This document shows positions 28,101-39,802 of a stretch of DNA of 64,000 nucleotides, piece after piece. Source of the stretch: Channa striata (lineage: Eukaryota > Chordata > Actinopteri > Anabantiformes > Channidae); contig CM065173.1 in NCBI GenBank assembly GCA_033026295.1, positions 4,278,001 through 4,342,000 of the forward strand, in the 5' to 3' direction. Under the pieces are notes generated by a model. It had not been told where the DNA came from and made no database searches. It saw only the letters and a list, made by a program, of their open reading frames with translations. Made by a program: the position numbers and the translations under genes. Within the stretch, counting starts at the first letter, position 1; every line of letters begins with the position of its first letter.

Positions 28101-31100
28101 CAGAATACATAAAAAAATGATTGAATATGTAGAGTATCTGACGCATTAAACAGCTGGACTCTTTGTTCTTAGGTTACTTACGCAGAACCTCCTGTAAGTG
28201 GATCAACAGCTGACACAAAGAATTATTCAGACAGAAACTGACACTGTTCTGTAGAAAAGTCTTGTGGTCTCACTGAATTTCCCAACGATCAGTATCCGTT
28301 AAGATAAAGCTTGTCAGTTTTTTACAGCTGCTGACACCAGGGACCAGAATCACCATGACTCCATTTATGTGCCAGACATAACAAAAGGCTCTCCAGGTAT
28401 TTCTGAAAGCACATAACAATGGGACAGGCAAACGTCACTTGGACTCATGGATGAACTGATTAGAATCTGAACCGACATGCAGCTAAACTGGAACTTGGCG
28501 GGTTTTGCTGCACTGGTTTCCTGAACTACCGCCGGCTCTGCAACATAAATCTCCAAATGTAACACAAAACCTCAGTCAGTGACTGAACTCTGAACCACAG
28601 ACGTCCCTAGATGCAGTTTGTCCTCTGGTGATGCTCTGCAGCTTCAGTACCGACTTATTTGGACTGAGCTGTGACTAACAAACTAACTTTGCATTTTTCT
28701 TTTTGCAAAACCCATGAAAGCTGAAACCTACAGTCTAAGAGCACGTTGAGTGGCTCATGGCTCTGATCGCCACAGCGGGTTTGAAATGAAGCTGTGTCCA
28801 AATCTGTCAATACGTATGCATTCATACATGAAAATACAATGTGTGTTTGTGAAAGTGATTCCTGGTGCACTGATAACTTCAGCACAGGTTCACTAAACTT
28901 TGATAAAGATGATCAGCATCTGAGCTCAGTGCAGAAAGCTGCAGCTTCTCGTATTTTGGCGAAGCTACAACCTTCACCACTTAAAACAAATGTAATTAAC
29001 GACAGAACAAGATCACAATGACCTTTATTGTTTGGATCAATCTGATCAGTCTGAGGCTGCAGGCACTGGTTCACACTGACGAGCGTGTTTCATCATCACT
29101 GCAGTTGTGACTCAGGTTCAGGGTCCAGGATTACAGGACTCAGAATGTCTTATGGTTAAACTCTCAGCAAACTGCATATTTAAGGTTTAGTTTTGGTTTT
29201 TGGTAGCTAACAGAAGTGCAAAGAAGCTAAATTTGAAACATCTGAGGTTTTTCTGCACTGCTGGACAAAAGAACTGATGAATTGTTCAGCCTCTAGTGAA
29301 TCTGGAACTATAAAATTTGACCTGATCCTTTAGCCGTTGTTTCCACCACTGTGACTGTAATTTGTTACAGTTTCCTGTGATGCTCCAGTTGACGCGCTCA
29401 GGTTACCTGCTCGTTCACCGCTCAGCTCTACCAGCGTCAGCCTCTTCCCTCCAGAAGATGCCCTGATCGAGCAGTTGTCAGCTCCCGTATCCATCACGAT
29501 CTTAGTTCGTGTTCAACTCTTCTTCTTCCCTCTGTGTGTGGTTCACTTTGGCAGCTGGAGTTTGGCCGAGGACGTGCGGACTCAGGGAGGGTTTTTGCAG
29601 GTTTTCTGTTTGCTGCTGCAGCCTCGAGGCACCGGTTCCACTAACGAGCGTTGAGCCTTCGAGAAACCGACTTCACAACTCATCAAGGTTGGTGCTGACG
29701 ATGGAGTGAAAGTTAATTGTCTCTGTAACGGAGCCTCAGCAGGACAACGCTGCCAAACACCCCTCATCCTCCTCCTCCTCTCTGCTGCAGACTCTCACTG
29801 TTCTGGTCATCCACGATGGAAAGCAGATTTCCTGCTCAGGACTGCAGGCCTGATAAAGACTTTAAAAAGCCCTTATCACTCTGAACAGGAGTTTTTCTTT
29901 GGCTCGTCCTGGCCCGAGCTGTACTTTGATGCTCGTGGCTCAGTATCTGACCCTGCGAACACATCCCAGATCATAAATAACATGCAGATTTCTTCCAAGA
30001 TGGCTTGATCTAGTTGTTTGAGCTGTGCTCTTAGTTTCTTACATTGAAGTTTATCAGTTCTGCAGCTTTTGTATGAGTGATTGAAACTGATGTTTGTTGT
30101 CAACATTTACTGATCTGTAGCTGTAGCTGTGTATAGCATTTGTAACATTGTATTTCTGGAGCGATCCAATGTTCTTGTGAGTCAGGTTTTCTCTGAATCT
30201 GAATCTGAATCAATTTTGTAAATATTTCCCCCACGGCCCACGTCGTCATTTCTACCTGTAAACTTTAGGGCTGCACATTTATTTAAGGATCTCTGACGTC
30301 ACAGTTTGGACGTATTGCCTCTTTATCCCGGCTAATGTTTTTACCTGCTGCACAGCTCCCTCCCTCTCTCTCCCTGGCTGAAAGACAGCTGCTTTGGCTC
30401 AGAGCTGCAGTGATTGATTCGCATCAGCTCGACTCAAAACGTCAGTCAGAGCTTTGGCTTCCAGATCCTCCGCCAGCAGTTTCATCATTAACTGGAATCT
30501 TTGGAGGTGGTTCAGTTTTTCTACTGGATGAACTGATGCTGGAAAAGCTTGTTTCTCTTCCTGAAAACCTCAACGCTTCAGTCGTGTCCTTGAGCCCAGT
30601 GTGGAGCTCCTGCTGTTTTACTGTAACACTGTGGTTATCTGACAGCTGGAATTACATGTTAAACAGCCTCGTTTCACCCCATTACAGAATCTTTTTTTTT
30701 CCTCGAGCTGGACAAGACTTTTAACTGCATCCTTTGTGCATCCCATTGGAATGGTGTTTAGTGTTTTCATGAACTAAAGGATTCAGTTCTTGTGATGAAC
30801 ACATATAAACTAGTTCAAACACAGTCTGTAACTCTTATTTTTTTATTTACAAAATGAAAAATGTAATTCATCTATCCAAATTTATTTTGTCTTATATCGT
30901 ATCATGTTTGATAGAAGAAAATCTGAAGAGTTTTTATTTTCATTTTCGCCTATGAATCTTTGGAGGTGGGATCTGAGTGTTTTGCTCAGCCTGTGTCTGA
31001 GTGGTCAATGGAGCAGCTCAGCTCGCTCCTCCATAAGTCTGCTTCAGTCACTGACTTCGACACCTGACAGTGACTTTACCAGTCGGTCTGGAATAGGACC

Positions 31101-31606
31101 CATTTGGTAACTTTGAAGAGCTGCTCATTTTTTATGCAAAGTGTGAAATAAAGTTCATGCTGCAGTTACCAGCAAACACAAAGTGATCTGTTTCAGTCCA
31201 TAACTGGATCTTCTTCCCATGTTTGCTACTTTCCCAAACTAATCTAACCAATATGTATCTCCTGGACATATTACATTGCATCTACAAGTTTGCTTTGGAA
31301 TTCTTTAGTTCTCTTGGATTTTTCAGTTTTTTCGTACCACGTTTTCATTCCAAACCTTGCTTGGAAACTGATGCCTTCAGCAGCTATTTTTCAACTGATT
31401 TCAAAAGTTTTGGTCATTCTAAAATTATTTGCAGTACTGTATTTTGTGTGCTTCCATTAACCACATGTCCAAACATGTTTTCCCCTGGGATAATCAGGAA
31501 CCCTAGGTTCCTCATTAAAATGAAACTCTATATACACAGTATATGACTGTGATTTCTGTTTCTACAAACCATCAGATATGTGACAGACTTCAAGCCAAAT
31601 GTAATC

Positions 31607-31612
31607 TTTATT
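31607..31612 (-). terminator. Candidate polyadenylation signal AATAAA
   Basis: Plus-strand tttatt at this position is AATAAA on the minus strand, followed downstream on that strand by aagtctgtca. It is the first canonical hexamer I found after the stop codon; shorter UTR forms using variant hexamers cannot be excluded. Confidence 0.4.
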
Positions 31613-34029
31613 AGACTGTTTCTGTACAAAAAGCACTGGATCACAGGAGAAAACAAAACCAAAAACATGCATCTATTTACAGCATGGCCCGAGACATAAA
31701 AAGAAAAAACCAGAGGGTGTTCCCCCCGTTTGTATTCTAAAGACATTAATTAAACATTGTGCTTTGATATACTTTGATGATATATTTCATATTTCACAAA
31801 GATGCAGTACCTCTTCCCTCTTTCACATTGAAGTAAAACATCGAACAAAGTTGATGCTGAGGTCTCTAAAACCTCGGTTGAAAACTGGCGCAGTGAGAAG
31901 CAAAACTTTTTACAACTGTGACCAAAACAAATAATTAAAAAATTAAGATATCAGCAAGCTGTGTGAAAGGTGGGACGGACGTGGGAGTTTATGCTGAATT
32001 TACGTATGTGACTGTTCCCTCTGCAGGCTTGCAGTTTCATTTTAATTTAACTAAAAAATGGCTCCACCCAAAGAGGCTCGACAGATTGATGGTGTCGGGG
32101 TGATACCTGCAGCTTCCTGTCTCTCCTGCTGGATTTGCATAAGAGGTAAATTTCAGATTCCTGCCCTCTAGTCTGGTTGTATTCCCAAAGAACTCAGAGA
32201 TTCATCTGTTTCAATGTTTCACAGGATGTTTTCTATCTGCATAAAAATCACAGTCCTTCAATCTACAAAAGTGCCTTTTAATAACCAAAGGTAAAACGTG
32301 TAATAGCTGTACTTGAGTCTGAATCCGCTTGGTGCAGAAAAATGAAAATTCTCCCAGTTTCGTCTGAGCGGTTAATCAGATTAGAAATGATGACTATCGC
32401 TGCGGTCAAATAAAAACGACTTGTGTTGATCAGTTGTAAGGCATCAAACACGACTTTGAGTTGTTTTAATCTCCCAAACTTTTCCACGTCAGCGTGGAAG
32501 ACGAGCTCGCGTGACAGAACAGGAACACGGTTGCATAAGTAAATGATGTAGATTGTGTGCGACAACAAGAACAGTACCATCAACAACAACACCAACATCG
32601 ATGGAAGTTTCCTTGAGATCACTGACCCAAAAACCCAGTTTAAAATCGGCTGCCTGTTTTTAAATCACACGATCATTCTCACCAAAAGGAAAAAAAAGAC
32701 GACGATTGGGTCGAACATTAAGGTGGAGAAAAGATTTTCGCCTAAACACTGGAAACAAGAGACTGGCTTGGTCTAAAAGGAAACGTGATGGAATATTATA
32801 AGCTTCTGAAATATAAAACTTCACATGACGAGGATTTTTGCCATTTCAGAACGGCAGAAAAAAACGTTGGTGCATATCGTTTATCTTTCATCGTATTTTT
32901 TTTTACTTTTAGCTTTTTTTGACTTTTTTGCTAAGATGCATTGCTCTTAATAAGTGCCCCAACAAAAATAGTGCATTAAGAAATAACCATGATTATACAT
33001 TTCACAATAATACACAAAGGACAAGAAGAACCAGGGGAAACACAAATGATGCCGTTTACAAAAAGTTAAATATCGTATCGGAAAAGCATTTTTATACAAA
33101 AGTGATGAAAGCGTTTTTTTTAACCATGTCATGATGTTTTTTTGTTTTTACAAAAGGGTTAATTCCTCTTACTTGTTCACTCTTTTTACAATATCTAAAA
33201 GGTATTAAGACATCAAATGTGTTTACATATATATCTGCGACTATCATTCAGGCCTAAATCACAAAAGGAACTCCCAAAAACATACTTTTATAAATACATA
33301 TAAAATAAGCACAATCAGAAGAATAACAAGAAAATCTGGTACCTAAATGGGTTTAAAACTGCTGCAAGCTTTTTCTGGTTAAAATCTACCACTTGACAAA
33401 CTGAACTATCGCACTGAGATGCCCAAAATTAACACAATAAAAAAAAAAAAGAAAGAAAATTAAGGAAATGAAAGACCTTGGGTTGCCTCGACTTTACACA
33501 GGCAAATGTTAGTGTAACATTTGCGCTTCTCTTCAACGGCAGGACTTGGCTAATTTTTTCTTTAGTTTAAAAAAATTACTGCATTTTCCTCCTTTTTAGC
33601 ATTTGAAACACAAACATGGTTAAAAGCTATGGAACTGACAGGAAAATGCCAGAGGACACCATCTTTATCAGTCGTCCTCCTCTGAGATTGGGCAGAGGAG
33701 ATTTCTAAGATTTCTGTTTGGAAAGCTTTTAAATCTGAAAACCGTCTGACGGCCTTGGAAAACATATTTGAAGAATAAGATTTTTCCTGATTTCTGGACT
33801 TTGTCCAACTCAGGTTCAATGTCCACCGAGAGCTTCGGATCCAAAAATGTCCATATTCAGCTGGCATTACTTAAATATTCTGTTTCTGTAAAAATAACCC
33901 ATTGCCACGGATCTCAACACTATTTTACTTTGCAGCGTCTTCAACTGCTTTTCTACCACCAACACATTTTGGATAATTAATTTAAACCCTAACTTACAGT
34001 AAGGGCGTTAATGTGCAGAAACTTGCCGA

Positions 34030-34320
34030 GGCTTCGGAGTATCGACGAGGACTGGAAGTACTTTATCTTCACACTTGTGTACTTTAACTATTAAAAGCAA
34101 CCCAATGATGGTAAATAATGTGTTTGGATTATTAAAATATATTTAACACGTCGTTTGAGAAAGGAGATTATTCTGCACACACTTATTTAGTTGTTTTCAC
34201 AAACCTTTGCAAAACACTGAATCCTCATTTAGAAGAATAAAGTAGAATGAAATGAAAAAGTTCTGTAAAGTACCTCAAAACTGTACTAGAATAAATGTTG
34301 TTAGGTACCTTCTACCAGAG
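34030..34320. mobile_element. Decayed MITE fragment inside the probable 3' UTR
   Basis: It contains agtacctcaaaactgtacta at 34269-34288, identical over 20 bases to 63181-63200, and tggaagtactttatctt near its left. These are internal parts of the same fish MITE type. Ends are degraded. Confidence 0.4.
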
Positions 34321-34873
34321 ACTTTAACTGGTTTGAAAAAACATGGATAAATGAGAGATGCGGAGTTTTGAAGAAGGTGTTTGCACAGTAATAGTGTTTG
34401 AGATTTGTGTGTTACAAATGCCGTGGAATGTACTTAACCCAGGCTGGACGGATGTTATTGGGCCGGTGGTTGAGGACGGAAGCTCCCGGTGGACTGGCCT
34501 CCCTTCTGTCTCACAGTGTTTTAAACTGATCTGAGACCTGTTCAGTCTCCACAAACCTCTCAGGTCAAACTAACTCAGCACAGCAACTCGTACGTTGTAC
34601 TGCAGACGCCTGCCCTCTAACCCCCAGTTCCCTGACCCCTAACCTCCTCTGGGGTTGGGGCACCGTCTTCATGTGGAGCCGCTAAAGACATCAGGACATT
34701 TTCTTTTTCCGGATTTTTCTGAACAGTAACAGTGACGTCTGCAGCGGCTTCAGTTTCAGCACGAGGACGGGAATTTCTGAGGAATGATGCAAAGGATTTT
34801 CCACTGTTGTTATTGTTGTGGCGTTTCAGGTGGGGGAGGACGGGATCTGACGGTTTCTGGCTGAGAATCCTCC

Positions 34874-34905
34874 TCACATGGGGGGGACGATGAGACCTGC
34901 CATGG
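34874..34905 (-). CDS. ebf1: EBF/COE transcription factor, terminal coding exon (32 nt) with stop
   Basis: After the acceptor ctttcag the sequence reads CC ATG GCA GGT CTC ATC GTC CCC CCC ATG TGA. With the G left by the previous exon this is A-MAGLIVPPM-stop, the conserved EBF C-terminus (AISGMIVPPM in EBF1, AMSGLVVPPM in EBF3). The 32 coding bases are too short to be seen as an open reading frame, but phase, acceptor and peptide all fit. Adding the five upstream exons gives 638 coding bases plus one base from the exon before, i.e. 212 residues and a stop. The exon continues as 3' untranslated sequence towards lower coordinates. Confidence 0.93.
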
Positions 34906-36351
34906 CTGAAAGATGACCAGACAAAGACATTTTTACTAAACTTCTGATAAAACAGAGAAGTATAAAACAAACATTTCTCTGCAGAATCTGATGTTCTTTG
35001 GCTTTTCCCCCACATTTCCTTTGGCTTTTCTGCTTTTAAACACAAAGAGCAGGACTCCCTGCAAACAGTATTCCACAGTACACCTCACAGTCTTCAATCA
35101 TTTTAATGTTTGGTCCTAGGAGGTAAAACCTGGGCTTCAGACCAACGTGTTATCAACAAATAGTGGCTTGGATGAAGCCAGGATTTTTGAGAGCATTTCT
35201 GTAAAGTTGCAGTCCATAAACTAAAACTTGTTTTCAGTCTTAAAATTACCAGTTGTCGATAGAAGAATTTTGTTGAAGTTTGTTTCACGACCAAGGCTTT
35301 GAGCGTTTTTGTAGAATAATTTCCTGTTGTCTTATCTAGTTTCCTTGTAACCCAGTGGTAACAGAACAAAGTTCCCCAGGCACCAACGTTGTAGACTTAT
35401 GATTCTGACAGTGCCGACATTTCCTCAAGTTTCAATCTCCTATTTCTACTTACATTTACAGTATGAAACGGTTGTTTGTTTCCAAAGAAATGCAGAGAAC
35501 TCTTCAGCGAGCCATATCAAGTCAGTTAAAGACAATCTTTTTCTAGTGACTATGAACTTTAGCTATTTTCTTTGACCAAGTGCTCAAGTGAAGTCAGGAA
35601 GACCAGTTGATTTTTAAATGAAATTGTTTCTAACTGACACAGTTTTATTGCAGAAAGTTAAACATTTAGCAAAAATCACTTGATAACAAAGTGTGAGAGT
35701 GTGAAATCTGAACTTTAAAACCCAGAAACTATACAATAAATCCTCCTCCATGAAGGAAGCCTCTTACAGCTACACTTAACAATTTTGTTTAATGTGGAGA
35801 GGAGCTGTAGTCGCCAAACAGACTTTAGTTTTCAATTGTAATTTTTTTTGACAAATCAAACAAAAGCAAAAAGTAAAAAAGTTGTTTAATGAATTTAGGT
35901 GTACCTAATAAACTGAGCGTTTCCGCTGATTTCTGTCCATATTGTTGGCAAAAGTAACAGTTCTGTTTGTGAAGGAAAGACGTTTCAACCAGATTCAAAG
36001 AAACGTGCATTTTTCCAAAAGGAACCAGGATCCAAAGTCATACTAAATCCAAGTCAGAAACCTGGACTTTATTAGTTTTAGGACAAACACGACTTGACAG
36101 GATGGGAACTGACAGGATGGGAAGTGTAAATTAAGCTTTAATCCCCCCAGACAAAAAAAGTGCCACAAGTTATGGATCAACTTTGACCATCGAATGTTTA
36201 AAACCAGGTTTAAACATGTAGGAAAGAAATGTTTATCATTACGGTGACGCTGGACGTCTGTCTGCGTGTCCGGACGCGACATGGACGAGGACAGCAGAGG
36301 AGGGGGTGCAGCAGACAGGCAGGAGTAGGGGTGGGGGGGTGGGATGCTCAC
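34906..36351 (-). other. Last coding intron of the EBF gene
   Basis: A 1.4-kb intron running from donor CAG G|gtgagc to acceptor ctttcag. The sense strand just after the donor is C-rich (cccacccccccacccc), so the plus strand there can form a G-quadruplex. The rest is ordinary AT-rich sequence with no recognised gene or repeat. Confidence 0.85.
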
Positions 36352-36441
36352 CCTGGAGGTTGCTGCCATTGGTGGTGGTGCAGGTGGGGGGCGGGGAGGT
36401 CTGTGGCCGCACGACAGGGGCGAAGGCGCTCTTCTGTTTGA
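36352..36441 (-). CDS. ebf1: EBF/COE transcription factor, penultimate coding exon (KQKSAFAPVV)
   Basis: A 90-nt exon, phase 1 to phase 1, reading (I)KQKSAFAPVVRPQTSPPP then TCTTTNGSNLQ. The acceptor used here is a strong pyrimidine tract ending gtttctgcag|TC. The donor is CAG G|gtgagc. Phase matches the upstream donor exactly, giving SAYA-I-KQKSAFAP. This corresponds to the short EBF isoform, which lacks about 36 residues ending SFSPANMVSAV in mammalian EBF1. RPQTSPPPTCT-TNG is the EBF1 state (EBF3 has ASPPPSCTSANG). Immediately upstream, in frame, the genomic DNA would read SFSPVHMVSAV, strikingly like the long isoform, but no phase-1 acceptor lies further upstream before an in-frame stop. 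The donor is followed by a C-rich sense tract. Confidence 0.9.
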
Positions 36442-36757
36442 CTGCAGAAACCATATGGACAGGAGAGAATGAATAAGGGAGCAGAGGTAGGGCAGGAGGA
36501 GGAGGTGAGGAAGATGGGGGGAGGCTGGTGACGTAACGAGCAGGCAGGCGGACAAAGGAGGTGAGTGATCAGTGGAGATGAGGTGGCTCATGCAGGAGGA
36601 GGAGGAGGAGGAGGAGGATGGGGCCGAGTCTGGACGGACAAACATGCTCAGAGAACAAACATCTGGCAAAGTTGATCCATAACCTGAAAGACTTTTACCG
36701 AAACACCAACCTGATCCGACCTGAGAGCAGCAGCAGCTCCGCCCACACAGACTGAGC

Positions 36758-36792
<35 letters not shown>

Positions 36793-39616
36793 CTCACAGA
36801 TAAACCATTGTTTACTCCTCTAATCTGACTTTTTGGGTAATTAATTCTCTCTGTTGGTTTCTGGTTAGGGAACAGTTCGGCATTTTGGGAACGAGATGTT
36901 CAGATGGAAATCTGTCAGCGTCAGGGCGCCCTTAGCGCAGACCTTATCTCAGAGTTATGGCTTCCTGTCAGCCTACACACTCACTCCAAGCGGGAGATTT
37001 ATTCAAGTCAGACATTTCAATCCAACCGGGATCCTTGTCAGGTCTCAAGATGCTACAGAAACAGTCCTGTACCTACGCAGCCTGCATATAACTACTCCTG
37101 CTTTTCGGGTCTCATTAGTATAAGAAAAGATGTAATTATTACTCTGTCAGGATCATGGAAAGCCGATGTTAACGATGCAGTAATGTTTCTGAGAATCATC
37201 AGGTTTTTAAGTTTCCTCCAGCGACAAAGTGATTAGTTGGTACAAAGCAAAAATCAAAGGTTAATGGCTAATTTGGTTTATTTTATGTTCCAGAAGAAAC
37301 ACAGACCTTGTCCATATATGGCCACAAAAGCATCAATAAATTCAAGTTTTGGTTTAGATTAAAAGTACCTCAGGCAGCACTGTAATGTCCTGAAATGGCG
37401 AAATCACAGATAAAAACTTTCACGACAAACTATATTCATGCCATGGATGCAGGAGGTCACACTATCAGCTGCTACACTGGACGCTGCTGTTCCTAACAGA
37501 GGCAACTCTCACTGGATCCCTGTGATGCTGAAGACCTCTTACTTGAATGCTACTAAGTCGATACGTAGGAAAGTAGATTTTTGTTTTGGCTCTAGACATA
37601 AGCTGGGTCTGTCTGTTTGCATCTGAACCATCATTCCTGTTGTTGTATTCCACACGTTCGGTTTGTTTTGGTTCCACATTGCAATTTTGCGAGTGCATTA
37701 AAGAACTTTCATCACTACCTATGTCCCGTCATCTTCACCTACCTTTTTTTCTTACGATGCCTCACACAGATGATTATCTGCTAACGTGTTTTTTTTTTGA
37801 AAGGTCATGTTGCTGTCATATCACCTCTCGCTCATTCTCATGCTTTTTTTCTTTTTTGTGTCATTTATTTTTCCTTAGGACCAAATTGAAACCAAATGTC
37901 TCATCTTGTCCCTTCCTCAGGTGCTCATTTTCCTTTTTTCCTTCTCTTGTTTAAATGGTGACGACAGCCTGCCTCAAGTTCTGCTCTGAAGGTCTGAACT
38001 ATTGTAAAAGAGTTTTAATCTGACCCAAAAATGGAACCGTAGCTTAGATTGATCTGGACTGTGACCAAACGTATTTTATACATAAAATCCTTTATATTCT
38101 TTGTACTTTTGTAACTCTGACTAAAACAAACAAAAATCCACAGGACTTGATTGTTGTTGGTTTTTTTTCATGAACTTTGGACAATGCCAGGCCACGGTGT
38201 ACGCTGACACGCCGACTTCTATCTGAACACACTGAAGTGTCTGATAAAATGCTGGACTGTTCCTGTAGGGGCTTCCAAGCAGTTTGTGGACCACAGTGTG
38301 TCTGTACATGATTCAAGGATTCAAGTATTTGAGAATGGAAACTGTAAAATGAAACGGGGGAATGCAAATGTGATTTATCGCTTCACGCCAACAACTATCA
38401 GTCTTGTCCTGGATCGCTGCTTCTTCCCCCCTCACACTTCCTCTCATCCCTCGGTCCTTCTGCTTGTTTTTCTGCTCCTTTTTCCAGCTGATATTAATGG
38501 ATTCGGCCCAAAGCATGAATGCATGAACGCATGGAAGATGCGGTGAGGATGTTAGTGTGGTTAGTTGAGGAGGAGAAGGAGGGGTGAGGAGGAGGATGGA
38601 CAGGGGGACAGTCAGAGGAAGGAGGGAGGAGGTGAACAATGCGTGGCAGTGTTCAGTCGATACACACACACACATTCAAACCCTCGGCGGAGGAAACTGT
38701 AGCTCAGCCAGGCGAGATGTGAGCCCACCTTTTGTTTGGTCGCCAGGGACGACAGCATCACCTGGCACGGAGACGCAGTTTGAGCTCGCTACCTTCTAAA
38801 CGAGTCTCCCGGAGACTTGCCGAGCGCTTTGATACAGAAGCCAAAACAATGGAGCGCTCCCCGCGGGTGTGTTTAGACTTTACCAAGCTCCAAAAGACAC
38901 CTGCGCCTTCCAAGCAGCATCTCCAACTCCAGGCATGTTAATCAGAACCGAGTGTAAAGTTTCAGTGGCAGAAGAACAACAGACTGGAAACTACTGAAGC
39001 ATCAACTCGTCTCCTGCAGCGGGAAACGTTTCACCCTTAATATTCTCTTCAATTCAACTGTTCATCACCTGAATCAGAGCCAGAATCTCAGCAGGACATT
39101 AGGAAACAATACAGAACATGTCGCAGGTCAGTTGGGACCAATAAGTCCAAAGATAACCTGTGACGTTTTCATATGAGCCTGAAAATAATCAGGGCATTTC
39201 AAGGCTTAACACTGAACCAGAAATGTTTCAGGTTCTGAAGTGAAGTAATTAGCAACAGTGAACATGTTTATCTCCTTTGGACAAAGCTCAGATCTGCCTT
39301 TGTTTCTCTGCTGAAGCTCTCAGGTCCATCGATCATCGCCTCCATAAAAAATATAAAACACTGACTCTCACCCTCCAAGCCGACCTAACTTCTGTCAGAT
39401 GTACTTTGTCAACTGAAACGTACGAGCTTAGAATTTATTTACTGAAGAAACATTTTAACTTGCTTTAAAAGCCTGACGGACAACAGTTAAATGCACATTT
39501 CAGTAGCCTGTAGCCACCATTTTCAGTACCTGGTTACTCAAAACAGGCCTCGGCCACTCTCACACAAGGGCTCCTCCGATGGATGACATTTGACCCATTT
39601 ACTTTCATGTACTCAC
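36442..39616 (-). other. EBF intron between the GYSRN exon and the KQKSAF exon
   Basis: A 3.2-kb intron. The end next to the KQKSAF exon is a long pyrimidine tract on the sense strand (about 36442-36620), part of which encodes in frame a relic-like SFSPVHMVSAV. It also holds a (TG)15 run at 36761-36790. No IVPSSPTM-type exon was found on either strand, although the mammalian long isoform would place it here. Confidence 0.8.
36761..36790. repeat. (TG)15 microsatellite
   Basis: An uninterrupted TG repeat of 30 bp in the intron next to the KQKSAF exon. Confidence 0.95.
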
Positions 39617-39802
39617 TTGCGTAAGCAGAGTTGGCGGTGGAGCCGTTGAGGAAACTGGGGGATCCAGGTACGCCCAGGTTGGTCATCCCTGCTGCTCCGT
39701 ATCCGTTCATAGTGGACGTGATGGTGTTGTAGTTGGACTGCTGAGGCGTGGAGCTCGGCACGTATCCGCGAGGAGACACACTGTTCGAGTTACGGGAGTA
39801 AC
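39617..39802 (-). CDS. ebf1: EBF/COE transcription factor, Ser/Thr/Pro-rich transactivation exon
   Basis: A 186-nt exon, phase 1 at both ends, with acceptor cctctcag|GT and donor GCA A|gtgagt. It reads GYSRNSNSVSPRGYVPSS, TPQQSNYNTITSTMNGYG, AAGMTNLGVPGSPSFLNGS and TANSAYA. The SPRGYVPSSTPQQ and NLGVPGSPSFLNGS blocks are hallmarks of the EBF C-terminal transactivation region. Joined to the exon above, the junction reads SQADQ|GYSRN; it lacks the extra Val of EBF3 (QVGYSRN) and so matches EBF1 in length. SPRGY and GVPGSP are shared with EBF2/EBF3 and may be ancestral. No alternative exon encoding the mammalian IVPSSPTM segment was found between this exon and 36441. Confidence 0.95.

Larger units (their letters stand above)
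12653..31584. other. Gene-free region downstream of the EBF gene
   Basis: About 19 kb with no recognised gene on either strand. It contains MITE debris (14330-14660, 16080-16259), a hairpin and a tandem 22-bp duplication near 19036-19159, a (TCTGAA)n patch at about 30195-30219 and several GC-richer islands (13680-14080, 21220-21740, 22240-22600, 27380-27620). A long gene-poor flank is typical of EBF loci in vertebrates, where distal enhancers are common; here this is inference. Confidence 0.6.
31585..34873 (-). other. ebf1: Probable 3' untranslated region of the EBF gene
   Basis: The sequence after the stop codon is AT-rich, has no convincing open reading frame on either strand and no further exon that I recognise. 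The first good minus-strand AATAAA I see is at 31607-31612, so the transcript may end near 31585; a UTR of about 3.3 kb would be plausible for EBF genes, which have long 3' ends. Homopolymer runs (plus-strand T/A tracts near 32898-32930, 33108-33150 and 33438-33452) and a degenerate MITE-like repeat at 34030-34320 lie inside it. The boundary is an inference; transcript reads are needed. Confidence 0.45.

Noticed and set aside
30335..30724. 129-codon plus-strand frame in the downstream flank
   Set aside because: There is no recognisable domain, and the sequence lacks splice or conservation clues; length alone is not enough.
36043..36669. 208-codon minus-strand open frame overlapping the KQKSAFAPVV exon
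   Set aside because: It runs in a different frame from the EBF exon, is Ser/Pro/Leu-rich from the pyrimidine tract, and crosses real splice sites. It is a shadow.
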